The notes: generated by a model not told the origin, from the letters alone. A stretch of DNA of 41,396 nucleotides from an uncultured Clostridia bacterium (GCA_947630675.1 CANRIN010000010.1:1-41396); one strand, 5' to 3'. Numbered from the stretch's first letter, positions 23,641 to 32,434 are shown. A program made the numbers and translations.

Positions 23641-24845
23641 AGTCCGAGTTCCTTCTTGTAGCGCTCCTCCTCGGGGTCGTTGCAGTAGACGAAGTGACCC
23701 GGGAGTATCTCGCGCATGGACGGCTTCAGGACCGAGTAGTCGTGCGCCGCTATCGAGTTGTAGGTGATACGGGTGCGGCGCTTCTCCGCGTGCGGGTCGG
23801 GCAGCGGTATCGCCGACAGCAGCGAGCGGGTGTAGGGGTGCAGCGGGTGCGCGAACAGCTCATCCGAGCTCGCGAGCTCCACCATCTTGCCGAAGTACAT
23901 GACTCCGATGCGGTCGGAGAAGTACTTGACGACCGACAGGTCGTGCGCGATGAAGAGTATCGTGAGGCCGAGGCGGTCGCGGAGCTCGTTGAGAAGGTTT
24001 ATGACCTGCGCCTGTATCGAGACGTCGAGCGCGGAGATGGGTTCGTCCGCTATGAGCAGGTCGGGGTTCATGATGACCGCGCGGGCGATGCCGATACGCT
24101 GGCGCTGGCCGCCGGAGAACTCGTGCGGATAGCGGCCCGCGTGCTCGCGGACGAGTCCGACGAGCTCAAGTATCTCATAGACCTTCTGGTCGATGTATTC
24201 CTTGTCGCGTATGCCGTTGATGATAAGACCCTCCGCGATTATCTCGCGGACCGTCATACGCGGGTTGAGCGAAGCTATCGGGTCCTGAAATATCATCTGG
24301 ATCTGGGTTATCAGCTTGCTCTTTTTCGCGACGCGGATCTGCTCGCGCTTCTCGCGCTCTAATTCGGCGACCTTCGCCGCGTCGCTCCCGGCGGTGGCGA
24401 TCTTCTCGTCATACTCGTGAGCGGTCTCGTCGGCAAGGTGCTTTGCGTACTCCTCGTCCGAGTGGTTGTGGTCGAACTTAGCCTTCTTTATCTCCTCGCT
24501 GTTCTCGGAGATAACCTTCTCGAGCTCGGCTCTGCGGGCGGAGTCGGTCGTCGAGGAGAGCTCCTTGCGGGCGGCCTTTATCGCGTCCTTATAGGAGCGG
24601 GTGCCGGCGCAGATGCGTTGCCCCTTGAAGTAGACGCTGCCGGAGGTAGCATCGTAGACCTTGATTATCGTGCGGCCCGTGGTCGTCTTGCCGCAGCCCG
24701 ACTCGCCGACGAGTCCGAAGACCTCGCCGCGCTTTATCTCAAAGCTGACATCGTCGACGGCCTTGAGCTCGCTGTCGCCCATCTTGAAGTACTGGCAGAG
24801 GTGCTCCACACGAAGCAGGGTCTCGTTGTTATTCACGTTGTTCAT
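23637..24845 (-). CDS. oppF: Oligopeptide ABC transporter ATPase OppF with a charged insertion
   Basis: A 402-residue nucleotide-binding subunit of the peptide importer; usual OppF is about 310-330. Walker A GESGCGKT (47-54), Q-loop Q187 in MIFQDP, signature FSGGQRQR (243-250), Walker B LLIADEP (to 269) and switch His301 are intact, so it should be active. The extra length is one block, about residues 82-178, between Walker A and the Q-loop in the beta subdomain. It is highly charged and predicted helical (KAARKELSSTTDSARRAELE, ELEREKREQIRVAKKSK), coiled-coil-like. ATG overlaps the oppD stop by 4 nt and GGAGGGGAG precedes it. Together with OppD it forms the ATPase pair. Confidence 0.93.
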   Translation of the reverse strand: MNNVNNNETLLRVEHLCQYFKMGDSELKAVDDVSFEIKRGEVFGLVGESGCGKTTTGRTIIKVYDATSGSVYFKGQRICAGTRSYKDAIKAARKELSSTTDSARRAELEKVISENSEEIKKAKFDHNHSDEEYAKHLADETAHEYDEKIATAGSDAAKVAELEREKREQIRVAKKSKLITQIQMIFQDPIASLNPRMTVREIIAEGLIINGIRDKEYIDQKVYEILELVGLVREHAGRYPHEFSGGQRQRIGIARAVIMNPDLLIADEPISALDVSIQAQVINLLNELRDRLGLTILFIAHDLSVVKYFSDRIGVMYFGKMVELASSDELFAHPLHPYTRSLLSAIPLPDPHAEKRRTRITYNSIAAHDYSVLKPSMREILPGHFVYCNDPEEERYKKELGL

Positions 24846-27007
24846 GCGGTCTCCCCTCCTGCCTTCTTCATTCTCTCGATACGGTCGACTATCGCCTTGG
24901 GCGGGTCGATCTTAGGCGCGTCCGGATGCAGCAGCCATGTAGCTGCCCAGTGGGTCTCGCTCACCGGGAACTGCGGCGGCTCCATCTCAAAGTCTATCTT
25001 GAGCGCGTACTTGTTGCGGTCCGCGAACGCGTCGCCCTTGGGCGGATAGATCATATTCGGCGGGGTGCCGGGTATCGCGTCGAGCTTCTCCTTGGTGTCA
25101 AGGTCGGGCATCGACGAGAGCAGCGCCCAAGTGTACGGATGGCGCGGCTCGTAGAAGATGTCGTCCGCCGTGCCGTACTCGATTATCTTGCCGGCGTACA
25201 TGACGGCGATGTCGTCCGCCATGTTCGCGACGACGCCGAGGTCGTGCGTGATGAATATGACCGAAAGCTTGCGCTCCTCCTTGAGGTTGTTGATGAGCTC
25301 GAGGATCTGTGCCTGAATGGTCACGTCGAGTGCGGTGGTCGGCTCGTCGCAGATAAGGATCTCTGGGTCCGCCGCAAGCGCTATCGCTATGACGATACGC
25401 TGGCGCATACCGCCGGAGAACTCGAACGGGTACTGACGGAAGCGTGTGCGCGGCTCGGGTATGCCGACCTCCTCCATCAGCCCTATCGCCTTCTCCTTGG
25501 CCATGCGCTTTGTGACCTTGTAGACGACCTGGCTCGCCTTGTCGCGGAAGAAGTCTATCATTGCGACGGCGCGCGCATGGTAGTCGACGTTCGCGGCCTC
25601 CGCAATGCGGGTCTCATAGTTCTCTATCATGCGGTCAAAGACCGACACGATGTCCTGCTTGAGCTCGTCGAGGTCGTAGACGTTCTTCGGGATGACCTGC
25701 CAGTCGACGGTCTTCCCCTTCGCGACGAGCTTCTCACGCTTGGCGCTCTGCTTTGCAAAGCGCGCCTCCTCCTTCGGATTCTTCTTCTGAGCGTTGAAAT
25801 ACTTGTTTATCTCGCTCAAAAGGCCGGTCTTGAAGGTGTAAGCGACGCTGTCCTTGTTGACCTCGAGGCGGTCGATGGATTTCTCCACCTCTACCGCTAT
25901 CTCCTTAGCTTTAGCCTCCGCCTCGGATCTTGTGAAAGCTCCGAGGTAGAATTCGCGCGCAGTGCGGAGCTTCGGCAGAACATCCTTCTTTGCGGCAAGG
26001 GCGTTGGCTGCCGAATACTCTATACCCTTCGCGGCGTAGCCGATAAACTCGTTCATGAAGTCGCGGTTCAGGAACTCGAGCGCCTTCTCGTTGAGCTCCG
26101 CTATGTCGTACTTCGTAAGGTCCTCGTTCGGGTTCTTCATCTTGAAGTAGCCGATGCGGAAGAAGTTCACGCGGGTCTCGTCGATTATCTCCTTCAGGAC
26201 GCCGCCGAGCTCGTTCAGAGTGTCGAGGAAGTCGCGCGCAATGGGTGCCACGGTGCCCTTCTTCCCCTCGCGGTAGCCTGCGCGATAGCGGGAAATTATC
26301 GGCGGATACTTCGCAAGGCGCGCGTCGTACTTATGCGTGAGGAGCGGGTCCTTGAGCTCCTTCAGCTCCTTGAGTATCTCCGCAAGCTCCTCCTTCACGT
26401 CCTGCTTCTGATTGTTTTCTGCCATGAAGACGAAGTCCGTGATGTCCTTGGCCATGCCCTCGGCAGCGCCGAGCGCGAGGTCGTAGTTGTTCTCGAGCTT
26501 TATCGCCTCGATGCAGAAGTTATCGAAGGTCTTGCACATCTCGGTTATCTTCGACTCGGGAGCGGCCTTCGCGTCAATCATATTCTTCTTGAGGAGCGCG
26601 AGGGTATCGTTGAAGTCCCTGCGTCCCGCGCGGCGGGTGCCGCGGTTCTTCAGAAGCATCGCCTCGGTTATCTGGCGGCCTATCCGGACGACCGGGTTCA
26701 GCGCGGACAGCGGGTCCTGGAATATCATGGATATCCTGTCGCCGCGTATCCTGCACATCTCGTCCTCGGGTATCTTGAGGAGGTCCATGCCGTCGAAAAG
26801 TATCTCGCCGCCCTCGGTTATCGAGTTGCCGGCAAGGATGCCGAGTATCGCCTTCGATGTGACCGACTTGCCCGAACCGGACTCGCCGACTATCGCGAGC
26901 GTCTTGCCGCGTTCGAGGTCGAAGGAGATGTTGCGGACGGCCTTGAGCGTTCCGTTCTGCGTGCGGAACGAGATCTTCAGGTTCTTTACTTCAAGTATCT
27001 TATCCAT
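24842..27007 (-). CDS. oppD: Oligopeptide ABC transporter ATPase OppD with a ~370-residue insertion
   Basis: 721 residues; ordinary OppD has about 330-360. The ATPase core is complete: Walker A GESGSGKS (41-48), Q-loop Q97 (MIFQDPLSALNP), signature FSGGMRQR (530-537), Walker B ILICDEPT (550-557), His588, and the C-terminal OppD/F tail (HPYTWALLSSMPDLD). The insertion spans about 130-500, right where the helical subdomain lies between Q-loop and signature. It is mostly alpha-helical and charged (KEELAEILKELKELKDP, AEAKAKEIAVEVEKSIDRLE) with no motif I recognise and no stop or frame change. The tail lacks the cysteines seen in iron-sulfur-binding relatives (HWAATWLLHP). Start ATG 27007 lies after GAGGAGTGAG, 4 nt past the oppC stop. 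Confidence 0.93.
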   Translation of the reverse strand: MDKILEVKNLKISFRTQNGTLKAVRNISFDLERGKTLAIVGESGSGKSVTSKAILGILAGNSITEGGEILFDGMDLLKIPEDEMCRIRGDRISMIFQDPLSALNPVVRIGRQITEAMLLKNRGTRRAGRRDFNDTLALLKKNMIDAKAAPESKITEMCKTFDNFCIEAIKLENNYDLALGAAEGMAKDITDFVFMAENNQKQDVKEELAEILKELKELKDPLLTHKYDARLAKYPPIISRYRAGYREGKKGTVAPIARDFLDTLNELGGVLKEIIDETRVNFFRIGYFKMKNPNEDLTKYDIAELNEKALEFLNRDFMNEFIGYAAKGIEYSAANALAAKKDVLPKLRTAREFYLGAFTRSEAEAKAKEIAVEVEKSIDRLEVNKDSVAYTFKTGLLSEINKYFNAQKKNPKEEARFAKQSAKREKLVAKGKTVDWQVIPKNVYDLDELKQDIVSVFDRMIENYETRIAEAANVDYHARAVAMIDFFRDKASQVVYKVTKRMAKEKAIGLMEEVGIPEPRTRFRQYPFEFSGGMRQRIVIAIALAADPEILICDEPTTALDVTIQAQILELINNLKEERKLSVIFITHDLGVVANMADDIAVMYAGKIIEYGTADDIFYEPRHPYTWALLSSMPDLDTKEKLDAIPGTPPNMIYPPKGDAFADRNKYALKIDFEMEPPQFPVSETHWAATWLLHPDAPKIDPPKAIVDRIERMKKAGGETA

Positions 27008-27011
27008 CGTC

Positions 27012-28595
27012 TCACTCCTCAACTCCACGCAGCGACGGGTTGAACGCGTCGCGCAGACCGTTGCCGAACAGGTTGAAGCATATCATGAGCAGGCTCAGTA
27101 TCAGCGCCGGGAAGAGCAGCAGGTGCGGATAGCTCGTCCAGATGCTCGCGGCGTCCGAGAGGAGCGTGCCGAGCGACGTCGTCGTCGCGCTGCCGAGCTT
27201 GACTATGCCGAGGTAGCTGAGCATGCTCTCGCTGCCGATGACTCCCGGTATGGCAAGCACGCTGCCGGTGATTATCGTACCGAGCGAGTTCGGGAAGATG
27301 TGCTTCCAGATTATGCGGCGGTCCTTCGCGCCGAGGGTACGCGCCGCAATGACGTACTCCTGCCCCTTGAAGCGGTAGAACTGCGTCCTCACGCGGCTCG
27401 CCATGCCTATCCACCCCGTCAGGACGAACGCGAAGAGCAGACTTGGTATCGGGCCGACCTTCTGCGCGAGGTGCATCTGGAACAGCGTCGCGACGACGAC
27501 GAACGGCACGCCGCTCAGTATGTCGCTTATACGCTCGAGCGTGAGGTCGACCGCGCCGCCGTAGTAACCCTCGACCGCGCCGTATATCGCGCCGATAACG
27601 AAGTTTATCGCGCAGACGGAAAGCGAGAGTATCAGGCTGAGGCGGATGCCTCCGGCGAGGCGCAGGCTCATGTCGTAGCCCTGGCTGTCGGTGCCGAGGA
27701 GGTATTCCGGCTCGAAGCCGTTGAGGTAGCGGTAGTAATTGTAGTAGAGTATGCGGACCCTGTACTGCGCGGTCTGGGCGTTGCCGCCGCCGGTGTACTC
27801 GTAGTATATCGGGTTGCCGTCGGCATCGCGCTTATAGTTGTCCTCGAGCACCATATCCTCGCTGTACTTGAGGGTCTTGTCGAGGTCGCCCCACTCGTCG
27901 GTGGTTATCGGCGTGCCCTTGTTCGACTTGTACCAGTAGTTCGCGTCGTTTATGTCGACGTTCCACTGGTTGTCCTCAACGAGCGGATAGAGGACCTGCA
28001 GGCCGGTCTCGTTCTGCCAGTCGACTATTTTCTGGTACTCGTCCTGCTTGAGGCTCGTGTAGAGGAAGCCGACCTCGAGATAGTTGTCTATCGAGGCGTT
28101 GTACATGACCTTCGGCTTTGCGCCCTTTATCTCGGAGATCTCCCACGAGTCCTTGATGCTGCGGATGGGCTGGTAGTAGTTCCCAAGGCCTTCGGAGACG
28201 GATATGCCGCCCGTGCCCTCCGTGTCCGCCGCGCCGATGCCGATGCCGATAAACTTGATAAGTCCCTTCTCCTCGAAGGTGCGTGCGGTCTGGCCGTTGG
28301 CGATGCCGACGTTCATCAGGGCGAAGTTCCTCGGCGGTTTCTTCGCGTAGTAGACGTCCATGAAGGTCTCGTCATAGCGGGTGTTGGCGAGAGGTATGAC
28401 TATCGAGTAGAGAACTATCAGGAGGATGATTATAGCCGCGACGATAGAACCCTTGTTGCGGCGGAAGCGGAGCCACGCGTCCTTGAAGTAGCCGATAGGC
28501 TTATCCTCGAACTTCTTGTCGGTGATGCGCTCGCCGCGCTCGACCGGCTCGAAGAGCTCCTTCGGGATGTTGTTGTAATCAACTTTGTTCGTCAT
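27012..28595 (-). CDS. oppC: Oligopeptide ABC transporter permease OppC with large extracellular insertion
   Basis: A 527-residue permease; usual OppC is about 300. After a cytoplasmic N-terminus and the first membrane helix (about 50-69) comes a polar stretch of about 225 residues (72-298), rich in Tyr, Asn and Asp, facing outside by topology. The ordinary permease core resumes at LLGTDSQGYDMSLRLAGGIRLSL (the counterpart of the usual GTDxxGRD motif), with five further helices and the coupling EAA loop GQEYVIAARTLGAKDRRIIW (411-430) that contacts the ATPases. ATG overlaps the oppB stop by 4 nt. The extra domain could touch the binding protein; no known domain is recognised in it. Confidence 0.93.
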   Translation of the reverse strand: MTNKVDYNNIPKELFEPVERGERITDKKFEDKPIGYFKDAWLRFRRNKGSIVAAIIILLIVLYSIVIPLANTRYDETFMDVYYAKKPPRNFALMNVGIANGQTARTFEEKGLIKFIGIGIGAADTEGTGGISVSEGLGNYYQPIRSIKDSWEISEIKGAKPKVMYNASIDNYLEVGFLYTSLKQDEYQKIVDWQNETGLQVLYPLVEDNQWNVDINDANYWYKSNKGTPITTDEWGDLDKTLKYSEDMVLEDNYKRDADGNPIYYEYTGGGNAQTAQYRVRILYYNYYRYLNGFEPEYLLGTDSQGYDMSLRLAGGIRLSLILSLSVCAINFVIGAIYGAVEGYYGGAVDLTLERISDILSGVPFVVVATLFQMHLAQKVGPIPSLLFAFVLTGWIGMASRVRTQFYRFKGQEYVIAARTLGAKDRRIIWKHIFPNSLGTIITGSVLAIPGVIGSESMLSYLGIVKLGSATTTSLGTLLSDAASIWTSYPHLLLFPALILSLLMICFNLFGNGLRDAFNPSLRGVEE

Positions 28596-29554
28596 TTCTT
28601 CTGGCCCATCCTTATCCTGGGATCAATGAACCCGTAGCTGATATCCACAAGTATGCCGGCGAGGAGGCCGATAAACGTGTAGAACACGGTGTCCATCATA
28701 AAGACGTCGTAATCGAGCTGCTGTATCGACTGCATGTACAGCCGTCCGACGCCGGGTATCGAGAAGATCTGCTCAATTATCATCGAGCCGCCGAGAACGC
28801 CCACGAACTCGCCTATCAGCATCGGCAGTATCGGCACCATCGCGTTCCGGAGAGCGTGCTTGGTCGTGGCCTGTGCGCGGGTGAGTCCCTTGGTGCGTGC
28901 GAGCAGCATATAGTCGGATGTCAGTGTCTCGGTAAGCTCGGCGCGGGTGAAGCGCGTGAGTCCCGCTATCGTGCCGAAGCTCAGCGCGAGCACCGGCATT
29001 ATCATGCTCCGCAGCATCGTCCACGAGAACCACGAGTTCCCCGCGTCCGCAAGGGACGAGACGATGAGCGGCAGCCAGCCGAGCTTGAGGTATATGAAAT
29101 ACTGGAGCAGGAAGGCGTAGACGTAGCTCGGCACCGAGACGGCTATCATGACGCCGGTGCTTATCACCTGGTCCTGCCATTTGTTCTTCTTTATTGCCGC
29201 GAATATACCGAGGCCGATGCCCACAGGTATCGCGAACAGGAGCGAGTAGACGTTTACGAGGACGGTAGGCAGCAGACGGCTCGTAAGAACGGTGAGCGCG
29301 GGCTCGCTGTACTGTATCTGCCACGAGCTGCCGAAGTCAAACGCGGTGAAAATATTCTTGAGGTATATTCCGTACTGCACGAGAAGCGGCTCGTTGTAGC
29401 CGAGCGCGTCCCAGCGGGCGAGGACTATCTCCGCCTTGTTCTTGTCGATAGGGATATCGCGCGGGAGCATTCTTATGAGCATAAAGCAGATCGTCACTAT
29501 GACGAAGAGCGTAAATACCATCAGCGCGAGTCGTTTAAGTACATATTTTCCCAT
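28592..29554 (-). CDS. oppB: Oligopeptide ABC transporter permease OppB
   Basis: A 320-residue permease of normal length. The opening GKYVLKRLALMVFTLFVIVT is the typical first membrane helix, NEPLLVQYGIYLKNIF the conserved outer loop, and SDYMLLARTKGLTRAQATTKHALRNAM the EAA coupling loop for the ATPases. Six membrane segments in total. AAAGGAGAG precedes ATG. The only Opp subunit in the operon without an obvious enlargement. It is 148 bp from oppA, with a strong hairpin between. Confidence 0.96.
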   Translation of the reverse strand: MGKYVLKRLALMVFTLFVIVTICFMLIRMLPRDIPIDKNKAEIVLARWDALGYNEPLLVQYGIYLKNIFTAFDFGSSWQIQYSEPALTVLTSRLLPTVLVNVYSLLFAIPVGIGLGIFAAIKKNKWQDQVISTGVMIAVSVPSYVYAFLLQYFIYLKLGWLPLIVSSLADAGNSWFSWTMLRSMIMPVLALSFGTIAGLTRFTRAELTETLTSDYMLLARTKGLTRAQATTKHALRNAMVPILPMLIGEFVGVLGGSMIIEQIFSIPGVGRLYMQSIQQLDYDVFMMDTVFYTFIGLLAGILVDISYGFIDPRIRMGQKK

Positions 29555-29622
29555 AACATCTCTCCTTTTCGGCCGTCATGGTGATGCGTGGCCGAAGGTC
29601 TCGTGTGACAGCCGAATTGAGC

Positions 29623-29654
29623 GGCAGGGGGAGCGGAAGCACGCTCCCCCTGCC
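29623..29654 (-). terminator. Strong stem-loop between oppA and oppB
   Basis: GGCAGGGGGAGCG and CGCTCCCCCTGCC form a perfect 13-bp stem with a 6-nt loop. No T-run follows on the minus strand. In binding-protein-dependent operons such hairpins stabilise the abundant binding-protein mRNA and limit the permease genes; the same is likely here. Confidence 0.75.
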
Positions 29655-29702
29655 GGATTTCAACCGTTAGGTTGTAACGCAAAAGTATGCGCTTTTTATG
29701 GC

Positions 29703-32282
29703 TTATTCGTAATTGAGGGTGCCGCCCTGAGAAGCTACGAGCTCCGCCCACTGGGCGTCGGTGTAGTTCGGCTGAAGGAGCTCGGTTCCGCCGTAGCCAT
29801 AGAAGACGCTGTAGTTCGTGGTGTAGTTGCTGAACTGATAGCCGACAAGCGAGCAGACCGTCTTGCTCGCGAGCGGCATGCAGTAGTACTTCTCAAGGTA
29901 CTTCTCCTCGAGCTGAGAAGTGATCTCAAGGCAGGTATCAAACGGACCCTTCGTTCCGGGATAATACCGTCCGTTGCCGGAGCAGGCGTTGGCCCACTGC
30001 TGCCAAGTCATCGTGACGTCCTCGCCGTTGATGTTGAGGGTCAGAGTCTCGGAGGACGGATCCCAGCAGCCCGACTCGTGGATCTCGTACTGATCCGGAT
30101 CGCAGTAGCACTGCATTGTCTGGAACGGCTTGAATATAGCGCCGCCCCATGCGCCGTAACCGATGCAGTACTCGCCGTTCTCAACGTCTCCGTAACGGTC
30201 CGCGAGGTTACCGACAGGCTCAAGCTCGACCGTACCGAAGCCGGAGCCCTCGACGGCCGCATTGAGCGCGTCCTGAAGCACGCGAACCTGAGCCTGCGCG
30301 GCGCTGTCAATGGCGCCGGCCGCCCAACCGAGGCGGATGTGTATCGGCTCGCCCGCGGTGTAGAGGCCGTCAGCCACGAGCTCGTCGCAAGCGGTCTTCA
30401 TGAGCTCCTGCGCCTCGGTGAGGTTGTAGCCGTTGATGGACTTGTACGCATCCTCGAGGGTGGCGTAAGGAGTGCCCTCGCCATACTCAACACCGTACAG
30501 CTTGCATATACCCGCCATGGCCGGCTCGGAATGACGGAAGTTGGAGGTCGGGTCGTTCCAACCGTCGTACATGTAGAGGTTGTTCAGCAGGAAGGTCGCC
30601 GGGGCGTAGCCCGGGGTGGCCTGGCAATACTTGTCACGGTCTATTGCGAGGCTGAACGCCCTGCGGAAATTCTCGTTGCTCATAACGACCGAATTGGTGT
30701 TGCCCTTCGAGGCGTCCATTGCCTTCAGAGCGTCGAGGTTGGTGTTGAAGAACAGGCGCATGGTGTAGCTATCCTCGGTCTTGAGGAGCTGGTCGGATGT
30801 CGAGTAGGTGCTCGAGAGCTCATCCGCGGTCGGAGCATAGTTGTCAAGCTCGCCCTTCAGGAACGCCTGATGCGCGGCGGAGTCCTCCATGATGTCGGTG
30901 ACATCCCTATCGACTATGAAGCGCCTCACGTTCTCGCCGTCGACAAGGTAGTTGGTGTAGCTGACGAGGCAGCCGTTCTCATCACGAACAAAGTCGCCGT
31001 TCTCGTCGCGCTCCCAGCCCCACCACTCGGGGTTCTTAACAAAGACCATCTGGCGGTCGTTCTGGAAGGACTCGAGCATGTACGGGCCGAAGGCCATCGT
31101 GGTCTCGAGAGAGGTGCCGTAGTTGGTGGTCTTCTGCTTGCCGGTCACGTCATAGCCGGCCTCATAGAGCGGCTTGTAGACGAGCCAAGCGCCGTTGATT
31201 GTGTTGCGAACCTCGTTGAAGTCGCTTTTCGCCTCGGTAACGATCATCAGCGTGGTGTCGTCCGGGGCAAAGAAGCCGACGTTCTCCCAGTCAAAGGTCG
31301 GGTAGGTGTGCTGATAATAGCAGTAGTTAATTGCCTCAGCCTCGGTCTCACCCCAAGTCGGATTGGCGGTGATAGCGGTCTGGAGGAGGGCAAGGTTTGC
31401 CTCGTTGAGCGGGACAAGGCCGTAATCGTCGGCCTCGGGGTCGTCGCCCGTGACCTGCTCGACAAGAGCGGTGACCGCGTCGTCATCGAGGTAGCCGAGG
31501 CCGATGAAAGCCTCGAGCGTGTCGCCGCCGAGCCAGGCGAGCGCCTTGCTCGCGGCTATCATGACCTGCTCGCCGTCGGGCGTGGTGGCGCCGTCGGCAG
31601 TGACGGTGATGTCATCCATCGTGAAGACGCCGCTGGTCTCGACCCAGCCGGAGAAGCCGCTGTCGAAGTAGCTCTTAGCGCCGGCAATAGGAGTAGTGGA
31701 ACCGGTGTAGTAGAGGTTCGCGCGGTAGTTGCGCATATCCGAGTCAAGGCAGAGCTGCATCGACTCGACGAAGTCCTGCGCCTTTATCGGGGTGCCGTCC
31801 TGCCACTTGAGGTCGTCACGGAGCTTTATCTCGAAGACGTAGCCCTCGGTGGTGTCCTCAAGGGTCTGACCGTCGGGCAGCGCGGCGTTGTACTTCGTGA
31901 TGAGGTCCTGATGGTCGGCGGTGACGTCCTCATAAGAGGTCGCCATGTAGTACGCCCACTGCCAGACACCGTTTTCGCTGTCGAGAAGCGCCGTACTCAT
32001 AAACGTGTCAGCCAGCTGGTAGGCCATGGTGTCATCTGCGCTTGTTTCCATGGTGTGCGGGTTCCAGTTGGTAGCAAGTGCCGAAGTGTAACCATTATAT
32101 GTATAGATAATGGGTTCGCCCACCGACGTCAACTCGACGCAGGGCTCGGTGCTGGTAGTGCCGCCGGGTTCGGTCGAGGTTCCGGGTTCGGTGCTGGTCG
32201 CCGGGGTGTCGTTGCCGCCGCAGCCTGCCAGAAGTCCGAAGCACATGACCAATGCCAGCAGCATTGCTATGAGCTTTTTCAT
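29703..32282 (-). CDS. oppA: Enlarged oligopeptide ABC transporter substrate-binding lipoprotein
   Basis: An 859-residue SBP family 5 protein; usual OppA is about 540-600. Signal peptide with lipobox LLAGC (Cys21), then a Thr/Ser/Pro linker (TSTEPG repeated), then the binding fold with the hallmark FEIKLRDDLKWQDGTPIKAQDF (about 158-178). Later segments such as FGPYMLESFQNDRQMVFVKNPEWWG, RRAFSLAIDRDKYCQ and IHIRLGWAAGAIDSAAQAQVRVLQ follow family order. The added length is spread as acidic Asn/Gly/Asp-rich loops. First gene of the operon, with AGGAGGAGC before ATG. It supplies captured peptides to OppBC; substrate spectrum unknown. Confidence 0.94.
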   Translation of the reverse strand: MKKLIAMLLALVMCFGLLAGCGGNDTPATSTEPGTSTEPGGTTSTEPCVELTSVGEPIIYTYNGYTSALATNWNPHTMETSADDTMAYQLADTFMSTALLDSENGVWQWAYYMATSYEDVTADHQDLITKYNAALPDGQTLEDTTEGYVFEIKLRDDLKWQDGTPIKAQDFVESMQLCLDSDMRNYRANLYYTGSTTPIAGAKSYFDSGFSGWVETSGVFTMDDITVTADGATTPDGEQVMIAASKALAWLGGDTLEAFIGLGYLDDDAVTALVEQVTGDDPEADDYGLVPLNEANLALLQTAITANPTWGETEAEAINYCYYQHTYPTFDWENVGFFAPDDTTLMIVTEAKSDFNEVRNTINGAWLVYKPLYEAGYDVTGKQKTTNYGTSLETTMAFGPYMLESFQNDRQMVFVKNPEWWGWERDENGDFVRDENGCLVSYTNYLVDGENVRRFIVDRDVTDIMEDSAAHQAFLKGELDNYAPTADELSSTYSTSDQLLKTEDSYTMRLFFNTNLDALKAMDASKGNTNSVVMSNENFRRAFSLAIDRDKYCQATPGYAPATFLLNNLYMYDGWNDPTSNFRHSEPAMAGICKLYGVEYGEGTPYATLEDAYKSINGYNLTEAQELMKTACDELVADGLYTAGEPIHIRLGWAAGAIDSAAQAQVRVLQDALNAAVEGSGFGTVELEPVGNLADRYGDVENGEYCIGYGAWGGAIFKPFQTMQCYCDPDQYEIHESGCWDPSSETLTLNINGEDVTMTWQQWANACSGNGRYYPGTKGPFDTCLEITSQLEEKYLEKYYCMPLASKTVCSLVGYQFSNYTTNYSVFYGYGGTELLQPNYTDAQWAELVASQGGTLNYE

Positions 32283-32339
32283 TTTAGCTCCTCCTAAAAA
32301 AATTTCACGGCGCGGGACGTTGCCTTTGGTGAAGGTTCA

Positions 32340-32388
32340 TCGCATCATTCTTTCCTAAAGAATGATGCGAAAAGTGGCGCGCCACTTT
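32340..32388. promoter_or_regulatory. Two adjacent palindromes in the oppA leader
   Basis: TCGCATCATTCTTT (32340-32353) and AAAGAATGATGCGA (32357-32370) are perfect 14-bp arms with a 3-nt gap; next to it AAAGTGGCGCGCCACTTT (32371-32388) is an uninterrupted 18-bp palindrome. They lie 8-56 nt downstream of the predicted oppA RNA start, so they may be operators or a 5' mRNA hairpin pair that protects the transcript. Confidence 0.7.
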
Positions 32389-32402
32389 GCCGCGTTTGAA
32401 TT

Positions 32403-32434
32403 ATTATATCACAACGGAGCGAAAAGTGCCACAA
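32403..32434 (-). promoter_or_regulatory. Promoter of the opp operon
   Basis: Minus strand TATAAT (32403-32408) with TGA just upstream (extended -10); the only -35-like match is TTGTGG (32429-32434) with a long 20-nt spacer. The extended -10 likely carries the promoter, giving a leader of about 115 nt. Confidence 0.6.

Noticed and set aside
24842-27007. OppD as two genes joined by a frameshift or assembly error
   Set aside because: The ATPase motifs before and after the insertion belong to one domain and stay in one frame; the inserted part has its own coherent helical composition.
24926-27043. A 705-codon open frame on the plus strand opposite oppD
   Set aside because: It is a shadow of a GC-rich gene read on the other strand; it has Leu/Val/Asp-rich, motif-free sequence and no ribosome binding site.
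26487-28637. A 716-codon plus-strand open frame across oppC and oppD
   Set aside because: Antisense shadow spanning two real genes, with no family motif.
29436-32297. A 953-codon plus-strand open frame opposite oppA and oppB
   Set aside because: Antisense shadow of oppA; the minus strand has the signal peptide, lipobox and family motifs.
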